Part shown: positions 8,439 through 16,277 of the stretch, piece by piece
How positions within the stretch are numbered: position 1 is the stretch's first letter
Layout of the letters: the number at the start of each line of letters is the position of its first letter
Assembly (NCBI RefSeq): GCF_900220965.1
Contig: NZ_OBQC01000007.1
Span: 1 to 64,000, forward strand
Direction of reading: 5' to 3'
Length of the DNA stretch: 64,000 nucleotides
Source of the DNA: Ureibacillus acetophenoni
Lineage (GTDB): Bacteria > Bacillota > Bacilli > Bacillales_A > Planococcaceae
The notes under the pieces: model-generated
Database searches by the model: none
The model's input: the letters and a program-made list of their open reading frames with translations, nothing else
Told to the model about the DNA's origin: nothing
Translations under genes and position numbers: made by a program

Positions 8439-9176
8439 ATGATGAAAAAACTTTCTGCACATGAACATAAACAGCCTTTCAAAGGACCATTTACAATAAC
8501 GCGTGTTCAACCAGGTCGTATTTTTGGGGAAGAGACTGATGATCTTGCATTTGGTCCTTTGAGTGTTATTGATCATGCAGTGATGAAAAAGGGATTAACA
8601 ATTAAAATGCACGAACATGTAAATGATGAAATATTTAGCTATGTCTGGCAAGGAACGATGTATCATAGAGATTCAGCAGGTATTGAAAAGGCAGTATCTA
8701 ATGGTCAATTAATGATGATGAATGCGGGTAAGAGTTTTTGGCATGAAGAAAAAGTGGGGCTAGATCAAGTAGAAATGCTTCAAATATTTGTTCGACCAAG
8801 GGAAACGAATCTCGAGCCGATGATACAGTTTCACGAAAAGACTTCCATAGCATTTGATTGGTATTTGATGGTTGGTCCCGAAAATAGTGATGCTCCACTG
8901 AAGGTTAGACAGAACGTTTTTATATTTGATGCGCATCCAAAGAAGGGAGATTCATTAGATATTCCTTTTTATGAGGGGTTGCAGCAGTATTTGTATGTGA
9001 TGGATGGCGAAATAACAGTTGAAGGGTTGAAGATTGGTAAGTTTGAGGCAATTACCAATATAGGAAATCCGTTACCGACAGTTACTGCCACAGAGAATTC
9101 AACTGTATTATTATTCTTTGTAGATATGAATGCAGCCATGTCAATGGCTGGAACGATAAGTGGATTAAGGCGATAA
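8439..9176 (+). CDS. Pirin family protein
   Basis: A 245-residue bicupin of the pirin family. Residues such as HEHVNDEIFSYVWQG (about 50-64), MMMNAGKSFWHEE and QIFVRPRE match the conserved N-terminal cupin with its His/Glu metal site; the second cupin (YLYVMDGEITVEG) is less conserved. Pirins bind Fe or Ni; some are quercetinases, others act as redox sensors. The exact substrate is unknown. RBS AGGGGGCAC. Downstream there is no ordinary terminator: repeat array A begins about 15 bases after the stop. Confidence 0.85.
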   Translation: MMKKLSAHEHKQPFKGPFTITRVQPGRIFGEETDDLAFGPLSVIDHAVMKKGLTIKMHEHVNDEIFSYVWQGTMYHRDSAGIEKAVSNGQLMMMNAGKSFWHEEKVGLDQVEMLQIFVRPRETNLEPMIQFHEKTSIAFDWYLMVGPENSDAPLKVRQNVFIFDAHPKKGDSLDIPFYEGLQQYLYVMDGEITVEGLKIGKFEAITNIGNPLPTVTATENSTVLLFFVDMNAAMSMAGTISGLRR

Positions 9177-9189
9177 GAGTATTTATTAC

Positions 9190-9488
9190 TAGACAAAAAT
9201 TTGCAAAAGTAGAGAAAGTTGTCAAGAAGGAGCTTGTTATCAGACAATACTTTGGAAAAATAGAGAAAGTTGTCAAGAAAGAGCCTGTTATTAGACAAAA
9301 ATTTGGAAAAGTAGAGAAAGTTGTCAAGAAAGAGCACGTTATTAGACAGAAATTCGGAAAAGTAATGAAAAGTGTCTCGTAAAACCAAAATACGAGACAA
9401 AATTTCAGGAAAGTACTGAAAAGTGTCTTGTAAAACCAAAATACGAGACAGAATTTCAGAAAAACATCGAAAACTGTCTCGTAAAATT
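9190..9488. repeat. Repeat array A: six 51-bp units, two sequence types
   Basis: The tetramer TGTC recurs at 9220, 9271, 9322, 9373, 9424 and 9475, exactly 51 bp apart. The first three units carry TTGTC...GACAA with a 27-bp outer span (TGTC-N19-GACA) and a 24-bp A-rich spacer. The last three switch, without loss of phase, to a longer hairpin TGTCTCGTA-N9-TACGAGACA of the same 27-bp span. The array fills the whole gap between the convergent pirin and phosphatase genes and ends about 10 bases from the phosphatase stop codon. Open frames through it are by-products of the 51-bp period. Confidence 0.93.
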
Positions 9489-9495
9489 TATAAGT

Positions 9496-10098
9496 CTATT
9501 GAAACCGATCCACTGAATAATTTAAAAAATGTACAATCTTTTTATCGTTCTTTATTTCAATACAATGTAACCCTAAATCAGCAGTTGGGAAGATCATTCC
9601 ATCCGTAATCGAATGGTTTAACAAAATGTTTAACAAATGTGAAATCGTACCCCCATGGCTGACGATTAGTATTTGCTTTGAGCCCTTATATTTCTCTAAT
9701 ATCTCATAAATGGCCTCTTCAACACGATGGCGAAAGGCAAGCTCCGATTCACCTTCTTCAATTGCTTCTGTAAGGGGGCGTCCATTCGGCGGCATCGGGT
9801 ATCTTTTAAGTGCTTCTTCTCGTGTTAATCCTGCAAGAACACCGTTGTTCCACTCAACTAGTCTTTGATCATAAACTACCTCTGTATTTAGGGGTTTAAC
9901 GATATGCTCAGTTGTTTGTTTTGTTCTTGTCATCGTACTAGAAATAACTACATCAGGATCAAACCGACTAGAAATATATTGAGCCATTCGTTCGGCTTGC
10001 TGATGGCCAGTTTCCGTCATTTGAAAATCAGCTCTACCCTCATGAACATTCAAAATGTCTGCCTCTGTTTGTCCATGTCTTAAAAGTAATAATAACAA
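9496..10098 (-). CDS. Histidine phosphatase family protein (PGM-like)
   Basis: A 200-residue member of the phosphoglycerate mutase/histidine phosphatase superfamily. The catalytic RHGQTEAD motif lies right at the N-terminus (H nucleophile), with the distal VSHGGTISH motif around residue 145 and the acidic residue in VEWNNGVLAGLTREE. It probably hydrolyses a small phosphoester; substrate unknown. The start is TTG 10098, seven bases after GGGGAGG; the longer in-frame ATG lies upstream of that site. It follows the VOC gene by 38 bases, so the two are likely one operon. The stop codon abuts array A. Confidence 0.87.
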   Translation of the reverse strand: MLLLLLRHGQTEADILNVHEGRADFQMTETGHQQAERMAQYISSRFDPDVVISSTMTRTKQTTEHIVKPLNTEVVYDQRLVEWNNGVLAGLTREEALKRYPMPPNGRPLTEAIEEGESELAFRHRVEEAIYEILEKYKGSKQILIVSHGGTISHLLNILLNHSITDGMIFPTADLGLHCIEIKNDKKIVHFLNYSVDRFQ

Positions 10099-10136
10099 AG
10101 GAATTCCTCCCCATTTCCCCAATTCAAATTAAACTC

Positions 10137-10508
10137 TTATCTATGTTGGTCGATTAATATTTGATTTCCATCTGGATCTTCAAGTGTAATATATTCAGGA
10201 CCTTCAGTATCCGGATTCGCCTCTCTTGTTAACTTAATTCCTTTTTCTACTAATTGTTTTTGAATTTCGCGAACGTCAGTAAATGAATCAACGTTTTGTG
10301 CGTTTTGGTCCCACCCTGGGTTAAACGTTAAAATGTTTTTCTCAAACATCCCTTGGAAAAGCCCAATAACCGTATCTCCATTTTTTAAAATAAGCCAATT
10401 ATTCGCGATGTCTCCACCAAGTGATTCAAATCCTAATTTCTCATAAAACGCTTTTGATGCATGAATATCTTTTACAGTTAAACTTACTGAAAATGCTCCT
10501 AAGTCCAT
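10137..10508 (-). CDS. VOC family (glyoxalase/bleomycin-resistance fold) protein
   Basis: A 123-residue single VOC domain: [22 protein letters not shown] at the N-terminus and [17 protein letters not shown] at the C-terminus are the usual first and last motifs. The start is ATG 10508, placed by AGGAGG nine bases upstream; the frame is open further to 10577 but without a ribosome site. Substrate unknown. It is the first gene of a probable operon with the phosphatase. Confidence 0.86.
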   Translation of the reverse strand: MDLGAFSVSLTVKDIHASKAFYEKLGFESLGGDIANNWLILKNGDTVIGLFQGMFEKNILTFNPGWDQNAQNVDSFTDVREIQKQLVEKGIKLTREANPDTEGPEYITLEDPDGNQILIDQHR

Positions 10509-10673
10509 AAAATAAATCCTCCTAATATGTGAAATGAATTCTTTACTAGTATCCCTAATATAAGTATAAATTAACAAATTTTGTTATACAACTTTGGATT
10601 GTTCTGAAAAAATGTTCTTCTTCCAAGAGAAGTTACTATATAAAAATAATAATGTTTCTATAGGTAGAATCTA

Positions 10674-10726
10674 TTACAATGGTCATTGTAAAAATTGTAA
10701 ATAGGATGTTAATAATTTGGTATAAT
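10674..10726 (+). promoter_or_regulatory. Palindrome and extended -10 promoter before the hydrolase gene
   Basis: TTACAATG (10674-10681) and CATTGTAA (10684-10691) form an 8-bp-arm dyad with a two-base centre, the size of a MarR-type or other dimeric-regulator operator. About 30 bases on, TGGTATAAT (10718-10726) is a good extended -10 box; no strong -35 is visible at the normal distance. Promoter and operator are inferences from sequence. Confidence 0.5.
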
Positions 10727-10803
10727 CAAACATAAAAACCTAGTAATAAATTCATAGGATAATAATTTGTTAAATACATTAGGAAGGATGGAGAACTCAA
10801 TAA

Positions 10804-11778
10804 ATGAAAAAGAGAAACAAAATAATTATTACTATAGCTTCAATTTTAGTAGTACTTTTAGTGATCGTTTATTTTGCTGTAGGAAATTATTTTTACGAAT
10901 ATGCTCTAGATGCAAATGATGATAAGGAATTTATGGACGATAATCCACATTTAGAGGACAGTATTGCGGTTAATGCACAAGTAGCTGAAGCTGCTGAGGT
11001 AGCGGATGCTAAATTCAAAGAACAATATCCATCAGAAGCGATGAGTATTGTTTCAAACGATAAACTTCAATTAAAACTTGAAGCAGATTTATATGAAAAT
11101 AATTCAGAGAGTAGTAAGTGGGCTATTGTCGTACATGGATATACAAGTAACGCAGCAAAAATGACTCGCTATGTACGTAATTTCCATGAGCAAGGCTATC
11201 ATGTACTAGCTCCAGATCTTCGTGGACATGGAGATAGTGAAGGTGATTATATTGGAATGGGTTGGCATGACCGTCTTGATTTAATTCAATGGATTGATGA
11301 AGTGATCAAGAAAGATCCAAATGCTGAAATCCTGTTATTTGGAGTATCTATGGGTGGGGCTACTGTAATGATGGCTTCAGGCGAAGAGCTCCCATCGAAT
11401 GTGAAGGTAATTGTCGAAGATTGCGGATACTCTTCTGTAAGTGAAGTTTTCACATACCAACTAGATGACTTGTTTGGCCTGCCTGAATTTCCAATTATCA
11501 ACGCGGCTAGTACGGTAGCTAATTTCCGAGCTGGTTACGATTTATATGAAGCTTCTGCTGTTGAGCAGGTGGCGAAAAGTAAAACACCGATGCTCTTTAT
11601 TCATGGCGATGCAGATACATTTGTACCATTCGAAATGTTAGATAAGGTTTATGAAGCGGCAAACGTTGAGAAGGAAAAACTTGTGATCGCTGAAGCTGGT
11701 CACGCCGATTCTGAAAAAGTGAATCCAGAACTATACTGGAGTACCGTTTGGGGATTCGTTGGGAATTATATTCAATAG
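10804..11778 (+). CDS. Membrane-anchored alpha/beta hydrolase
   Basis: A 324-residue protein with an N-terminal signal anchor (about residues 6-28, IIITIASILVVLLVIVYF) and an extracellular alpha/beta-hydrolase domain. The nucleophile elbow is GVSMGG (Ser about residue 182), an HGYTSN oxyanion loop lies earlier, the acid is in HGDADTFVP, and the His is in AGHADS. It resembles the B. subtilis YqkD group. Substrate unknown; esterase or peptidase activity is possible. The start ATG follows a purine-rich site (AGGAAGGATGGAG). A strong terminator follows. Confidence 0.87.
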   Translation: MKKRNKIIITIASILVVLLVIVYFAVGNYFYEYALDANDDKEFMDDNPHLEDSIAVNAQVAEAAEVADAKFKEQYPSEAMSIVSNDKLQLKLEADLYENNSESSKWAIVVHGYTSNAAKMTRYVRNFHEQGYHVLAPDLRGHGDSEGDYIGMGWHDRLDLIQWIDEVIKKDPNAEILLFGVSMGGATVMMASGEELPSNVKVIVEDCGYSSVSEVFTYQLDDLFGLPEFPIINAASTVANFRAGYDLYEASAVEQVAKSKTPMLFIHGDADTFVPFEMLDKVYEAANVEKEKLVIAEAGHADSEKVNPELYWSTVWGFVGNYIQ

Positions 11779-11786
11779 TGAAGATT

Positions 11787-11818
11787 ACGCCTATCCATTA
11801 GTGGGTAGGTGTTTTTTT
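11787..11818 (+). terminator. Intrinsic terminator of the hydrolase gene
   Basis: Stem ACGCCTATCC / GGGTAGGTGT followed by seven T (11812-11818). Confidence 0.87.
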
Positions 11819-11867
11819 CTGCAAGCATGTGTTATTTGGGAAGCAATGGGGCACAATCTAATCTGGA

Positions 11868-12310
11868 TATTCGCCAAAATCACGAAAGTATTCGCCAGTT
11901 TGATAGACTTATTCGCCAAAATTAAGGAGTTATTAGCCAGGCAGACTTTTTGGAGCTGCTAATGGGTTGTTATTCGCCAAAATCACGAAAATATTCGCCA
12001 GTTTGATGGACTTATTCGCCAAAATTAAGGAGTTATTAGCCAGGCAGACTTTTTGGAGTTGCTAATGGGTTGATATTCGCCAAAATCACGAAAGTATTCG
12101 CCAGTTTGATAGACTTATTCGCCAAAATTAAGGAGTTATTAGCCAGGCAGACTTTTTGGAGCCGCTAATGGGTTGATATTCGCCAAAATCACGAAAGTAT
12201 TCGCCAGTTTGATAGACTTATTCGCCAAAATTAAGGAGTTATTAGCCAGGCAGACTTTTTGGAGCTGCTAATGGGTTGATATTTGCCAGTTCGATAGACT
12301 TATTCGTCAA
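11868..12310. repeat. Repeat array B: 103-bp tandem repeat with ATTCGCCA sub-repeats
   Basis: TTCGCCAAAATCACG recurs at 103-bp steps (unit cores starting with the TCG at 11871, 11974, 12077 and 12180) and a fifth, truncated and mutated copy begins near 12283. Inside each unit, three 21-bp sub-repeats begin ATTCGCCA and a fourth, 40 bp long, begins ATTAGCCA and ends GCTAAT, forming a possible ATTAGC/GCTAAT hairpin. Copies are nearly identical, which suggests recent amplification. It lies between the hydrolase terminator and the ABC-exporter promoter. No gene is seen in it. Confidence 0.93.
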
Positions 12311-12369
12311 AGCCAAGCGATTCTTACCATCATAGAAATTCAAGCAAATTTTATTCAATTTACTAAATT

Positions 12370-12443
12370 TGTTCTATACAACATAGAACAGTTCTGTTAT
12401 AATTCATGTAGAACAGAATTGTTCTAATAATCGTAGAACAGTT
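12370..12443 (+). promoter_or_regulatory. Promoter of the ABC exporter with a cluster of TAGAACA/TGTTCTA operators
   Basis: A promoter with -35 TATACA (12375-12380), a 17-bp spacer and a perfect -10 TATAAT (12398-12403) is covered by dyads: TGTTCTAT-N5-ATAGAACA (12370-12390) over the -35, TAGAACAGAATTGTTCTA (12409-12426) over the predicted start point, and a half-site TAGAACAGTTTG at 12434. AGAACAGTTCT (12385-12395) is also self-complementary. The spacing is not that of the Bacillus LexA box (GAAC-N4-GTTC). A dedicated repressor is inferred; no regulator gene is adjacent. Confidence 0.75.
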
Positions 12444-12512
12444 TGATTTTGAAAGTATCGATTCATCTCAATGAACTTTGAGTTTAATTTATAAAATATG
12501 GAGTGAAGTCGA

Positions 12513-13424
12513 ATGGAAGCGAATTTTATTCACGTTAATAATTTATACAAATCATTTGATCAGCAGGCTGTATTACAAAATGTGAATTTCCACGTTAAAA
12601 AGGGTGAAATTATTGGATTAATCGGTCCAAATGGTGCTGGGAAAACGACATTTATTCGTATTTTAAATGGAGTCATAAAGTCGGATAAAGGCACTATTCA
12701 AATCAATGGACTTGACCCATTAAAAGATGGTGATGATATTCGCAAAATGTCTGGTATTGTGACAGAAAGTGCAGGACTTTACCATCAAATGAGTGGAGAA
12801 GAAAACTTACACTTTTTTAGTGAACTATATGGAGTGAAAAATAAAAATCGCGTCATTGAATTGTTACTGTTGTTTGACTTAATTGATCATAAAGATAAAA
12901 AGGTTGGAAAATACAGTACAGGGATGAAAAAGCGATTAGCTTTAGCAAAAGCACTACTTCATAAACCAGAAATCCTCTTCTTAGATGAACCTACAAATGG
13001 GTTAGACCCAGACGGCATTAAATTAGTTCTCTCATATTTAAAAAAATATAATGAAGAAACTGGCACAACGATGATTATTTGTTCACATGTATTACATCAA
13101 TTAGAAAATGTCTGCCAATCTTTTGCATTCATCGACCATGGAACCATAGTTGAACAAGGAGCATTAGCATCTCTAGAAGAAAAGTATATTGATGTTTTAA
13201 AGGTGGAAATTGAAACTACATTGAAACCTTCAACACCTGAATATCTTGGCTACAAATACTCATCAGTAGGGAATAAATTAATCTTTGACCTTCCATCAAA
13301 ACAAGTCATTTCTATACTTTTAAATGAAATACTTAAAACAAATGAAGTATTTTCTGTAACTACTCTAAATACTGATTTGGAATCGATTTACTTTAAGGTA
13401 AGGGGTGCGCATAATGGTAAGTAA
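12513..13424 (+). CDS. ABC transporter ATP-binding protein
   Basis: A 303-residue ATPase of a CcmA/NatA-type ABC-2 exporter. Walker A is GPNGAGKTT (about residues 38-46), the Q-loop follows, the signature is YSTGMKKRL, Walker B is ILFLDEPTNGLDPDG, and the switch His is in CSHVLHQLEN. About 90 residues beyond the ATPase core form a variable tail. It is the first gene of a two-gene operon, overlapping the permease start by 11 bases. RBS TGGAGTG. The substrate is not predictable; drug, peptide or Na+ export are possible. Confidence 0.92.
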   Translation: MEANFIHVNNLYKSFDQQAVLQNVNFHVKKGEIIGLIGPNGAGKTTFIRILNGVIKSDKGTIQINGLDPLKDGDDIRKMSGIVTESAGLYHQMSGEENLHFFSELYGVKNKNRVIELLLLFDLIDHKDKKVGKYSTGMKKRLALAKALLHKPEILFLDEPTNGLDPDGIKLVLSYLKKYNEETGTTMIICSHVLHQLENVCQSFAFIDHGTIVEQGALASLEEKYIDVLKVEIETTLKPSTPEYLGYKYSSVGNKLIFDLPSKQVISILLNEILKTNEVFSVTTLNTDLESIYFKVRGAHNGK

Positions 13425-14229
13425 AGCAATTATTCGAAAAGATATCATTGATATTACTCGTAGTAAAACTTTATTGACTACTTTAATTGTTATTCCAATC
13501 GTTTTCTCTGTCTTTTTTCCTTTATTGATTATGGGAAGTGCTCTGCTCTTTGATATTGAAAAAGTGACAGGGTCAGATTTAAATATGATGTTAGATAAGT
13601 TTGTAAGTGTAATGGATTCAAGTGTTGCTGCTTATTCAGTAGAACAACAAATTGTCTACATTTTTATAAATTATCTTCTTCCTACTTTCTTTTTACTTGT
13701 TCCTATAATTACAGCGATGACAGTTGCTGCAAACAGTTTTGTTGGGGAGAAGGAAAGAAGGACGTTAGAAAGTTTACTATTATCTCCGATTTCAATTAAA
13801 GATTTATATTTAAGTAAAATTATTGCGTCTATCATTCCACCATTATTTGTTTCTATTATTAGTTTTGTTATTAGTGGAGTAATTATTAATGCACTAGGGT
13901 ATCCGATTTTTAGTACCTTAATTTTCCCGTCAACAAACTGGATTGTTTTAATTTGCTGCCTTTCTCCAATGATTATTCTGTTGGTCGTTCTAGTGAACAT
14001 TTTAATTTCATCGAAAGTTAAAACTTATCAAGAAGCGCAAAATATTGCTGGAGTTGTTGTTCTCCCAATTGTTGCATTAATTATTGGTCAAATTAGTGGT
14101 CTATTTCTATTAGGTGTAGAGCTTATTTTAATTCTTTCCGGTGTATTACTCGTTATCAACTTTGTCATATTATATAGAATTTCGAAGTTCAATGATCGAC
14201 CTGATTTATTTGAAAAACAAATTCATTAA
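13414..14229 (+). CDS. ABC transporter permease (ABC-2 type)
   Basis: A 271-residue membrane subunit with six predicted membrane segments. The layout matches NatB/ABC-2 permeases: one N-terminal helix, a short external loop, then a block of helices with the cytoplasmic motif SFVGEKERRTLESLLLSPIS, which is characteristic of the family. The start is ATG 13414, with AGGGGTG at proper spacing; the GTG at 13405 lies inside that site. It overlaps the ATPase gene by 11 bases, so translation is likely coupled. A terminator follows at 14235. Confidence 0.9.
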   Translation: MVSKAIIRKDIIDITRSKTLLTTLIVIPIVFSVFFPLLIMGSALLFDIEKVTGSDLNMMLDKFVSVMDSSVAAYSVEQQIVYIFINYLLPTFFLLVPIITAMTVAANSFVGEKERRTLESLLLSPISIKDLYLSKIIASIIPPLFVSIISFVISGVIINALGYPIFSTLIFPSTNWIVLICCLSPMIILLVVLVNILISSKVKTYQEAQNIAGVVVLPIVALIIGQISGLFLLGVELILILSGVLLVINFVILYRISKFNDRPDLFEKQIH

Positions 14230-14234
14230 TACTT

Positions 14235-14263
14235 AAATTGCCATTTCCAATAGTTTGGATTGG
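14235..14263 (+). terminator. Intrinsic terminator of the ABC operon
   Basis: Stem AATTGCCATTTCCAA / TTGGATTGGCAATT merging into a T-run. Confidence 0.9.
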
Positions 14264-14377
14264 CAATTTTTTTAGTTTATTTACTTTGATGAATGATTAG
14301 TATAAAAAATGAATATTATATAACTAATGCTAATTTTTGGATAAATAGTAAATTTGTGAAGTGGAGCTTTTTATATA

Positions 14378-15913
14378 ATGAAATTTGGAAAATTAATGAT
14401 GTATTTAGTAATTGTTTTTATTTTACTATTAGCATCTTTAATCTTAACTACATCTAAATATATTAACGAAAAATATGTCATTGATGAAATTCTTTATTAT
14501 TTAACTAATGATTTTGGCGGCCTGTCAAAGGGCTTAATTGGTTATTGGGTAGGGGACAATATTTTTAGTTTTATTATTATATGTACCTTAGTGTTCCTAC
14601 CATTCTTTTTTTCACATTATAGAAGCAAAACTTATACATTACGGTTACGAAAAAAGAAATTTAAAGTTACTTTATTTCCTCAAACAAATAAATTCCGGAT
14701 CGGCTATTCAATATTTACACTAATGCTCACCTTAGTGATCAGTTTTTTCTTACTAGGGATTGATCAGTTTATTAAACGAACATATGAAAATTCTACATTT
14801 ATAGAAGAACATTATGTTGATGGTCGAGAAGTTGCTATCCAATTTCCTGAAGAAAAAAGAAATTTAGTTCTTATTTATTTGGAATCAATGGAAAATGCTT
14901 TAGTAAATGAAAGAAACGGTGGGGGATGGAGCTATACAGTGATCCCCGAATTAGAAAGATTAGCAAGGGACAATATTAATTTTTCACATTCAGATCAAAT
15001 TGGTGGAGCGTACCCAATTAGTAATACAGTTTGGACAATCGCTGCAATGGTTGCCACATCATCAGGCTTACCTTTAAAAATTCCTATTGAACGAAATAGT
15101 TACACGACTTCAGAAAACTTCTTAAAAGGTGCCTATACATTAGGGGATGTACTGAAAAAAGAAGGATATAACCAAAAACTTATGGTTGGTTCAGATGCTC
15201 AATTTGGTGGACGTACGAATTACTTTACGAATCACGGTGACTATGAAATTTTTGACTATAATACGGCAATAGAAGAAGGAAAGATGACTGAGGATGATAA
15301 GGTGTGGTGGGGATTTGATGACACACACTTATTCACATGGGCAAAGGACGAAATATTAGAGTTAGCAGCTGAAAGAGAGCCCTTTAACTTTACTTTACTC
15401 ACAGTGAATACACATTTCCCCGATGGCTATTTGGAAGAAATAGCAGAGCAAAAATTCGGTACCCAATACGAAAATGTATATGCTCACTCATCAAAACAAG
15501 TAAATGAATTTATTCAGTGGATGAAACAACAAGAGTTTTATAGCAATACAACCGTGGTTGTCATCGGTGATCATTTAAGTATGCAAGACCCAGCATACTA
15601 CGAAGGGAAATTAAATCCCAAATATCAACGAACAATTTACAACGCTTTTCTAAATACACCCGTTACACCTACGAAAACAAACTATCGATTATTTACCTCG
15701 CTAGATATGTATCCGACTATTCTTGCAAGTATTGGTGCACAGATTGAAGGAGAGCGTTTAGGGCTGGGAACGAATCTATTTTCGAATCGGCGGACACTAA
15801 TAGAAGAGTATGGATTAGAATATGTAGATTTGGAACTAAGTAGAAATTCACATTTTTACAATCAAGTAATCTTAGATGGAGATTATTTTGATTTAATAAA
15901 ACAAGCAAAGTGA
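14378..15913 (+). CDS. LTA synthase/phosphoglycerol transferase-like sulfatase
   Basis: A 511-residue membrane protein with three to four N-terminal helices (about residues 6-25, 57-76, 105-128) and an extracytoplasmic sulfatase-fold domain from about residue 165. It resembles LtaS and especially OpgB/MdoB-type phosphoglycerol transferases: NLVLIYLESMEN, SNTVWTIAAMVATSSGLPL (holding the likely catalytic Thr), GDHLSM metal motif, and near the end SLDMYPTILASIG and GDRLGLGTNLF-like (GERLGLGTNLF). It probably moves glycerol phosphate or a similar head group onto a surface polymer. The ATG has a GTGGAG site at rather long spacing. It is monocistronic, with a terminator behind it. Confidence 0.85.
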   Translation: MKFGKLMMYLVIVFILLLASLILTTSKYINEKYVIDEILYYLTNDFGGLSKGLIGYWVGDNIFSFIIICTLVFLPFFFSHYRSKTYTLRLRKKKFKVTLFPQTNKFRIGYSIFTLMLTLVISFFLLGIDQFIKRTYENSTFIEEHYVDGREVAIQFPEEKRNLVLIYLESMENALVNERNGGGWSYTVIPELERLARDNINFSHSDQIGGAYPISNTVWTIAAMVATSSGLPLKIPIERNSYTTSENFLKGAYTLGDVLKKEGYNQKLMVGSDAQFGGRTNYFTNHGDYEIFDYNTAIEEGKMTEDDKVWWGFDDTHLFTWAKDEILELAAEREPFNFTLLTVNTHFPDGYLEEIAEQKFGTQYENVYAHSSKQVNEFIQWMKQQEFYSNTTVVVIGDHLSMQDPAYYEGKLNPKYQRTIYNAFLNTPVTPTKTNYRLFTSLDMYPTILASIGAQIEGERLGLGTNLFSNRRTLIEEYGLEYVDLELSRNSHFYNQVILDGDYFDLIKQAK

Positions 15914-15917
15914 GAAG

Positions 15918-15947
15918 GAGAGGCCATAAGGATATGGCTTCTTTTTT
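15918..15947 (+). terminator. Intrinsic terminator
   Basis: Stem GAGGCCATA / TATGGCTTC followed by six T. Confidence 0.9.
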
Positions 15948-16117
15948 ATCTTTTAATTATCGAAAATGATAAAATAATGCGAATTTTTTGGTCGAAGTGG
16001 GGAATTTCATGTTAATTTAGGTAGAAATTCATAGTTGGAAAATGAGAACTTATCAATCTAGTTTTATAGAAATTAGAGGAGTATATTAAGGATAGAATGG
16101 GAACAAGGTACAGGTTC

Positions 16118-16274
16118 CTCATTTGAAAAAGGCAAACCTATCGAAAGGTTGGGACGCAAAGTCACAGATCTAAGGGACACTATGATGGCTGGGCTACCAA
16201 ATGGAGAATCTAAAATAACTCAAAATATAGAGTAATTTATGATTCTTCCAATTATAAAACTGGAGGGATTTTTT
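16118..16274 (+). promoter_or_regulatory. c-di-GMP-I (GEMM) riboswitch with an SD-containing terminator
   Basis: The aptamer core is clear: GGCAAACC (16131-16138), TCGAAAGG, GGGACGCAAAG (16151-16161), TCTAAGG, and GGCTGGGCTACC (16187-16198). P1 would pair CATTTG (16120-16125) with CAAATG (16198-16203). Downstream, TTCTTCCA (16243-16250) pairs with TGGAGGGA (16261-16268, including the Shine-Dalgarno) and is followed by TTTTTT: an intrinsic terminator that also hides the ribosome site. GGAGAATC (16203-16210), overlapping P1, can pair with GATTCTTCC (16241-16249) as antiterminator. Ligand binding would then favour termination (off-switch); the logic is inferred. Confidence 0.92.
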
Positions 16275-16277
16275 ATT

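Noticed and set aside
8969-9439. Minus-strand frames through array A and the pirin gene
   Set aside because: They are products of the 51-bp period and overlap a well-supported gene.
11759-11962. 67-codon plus-strand frame after the hydrolase gene
   Set aside because: It covers the terminator and array B, and has no ribosome site.
12370-12443. LexA/SOS boxes
   Set aside because: The Bacillus LexA box is GAAC-N4-GTTC; here the GAAC and GTTC halves are 6, 1 or 11 bases apart.
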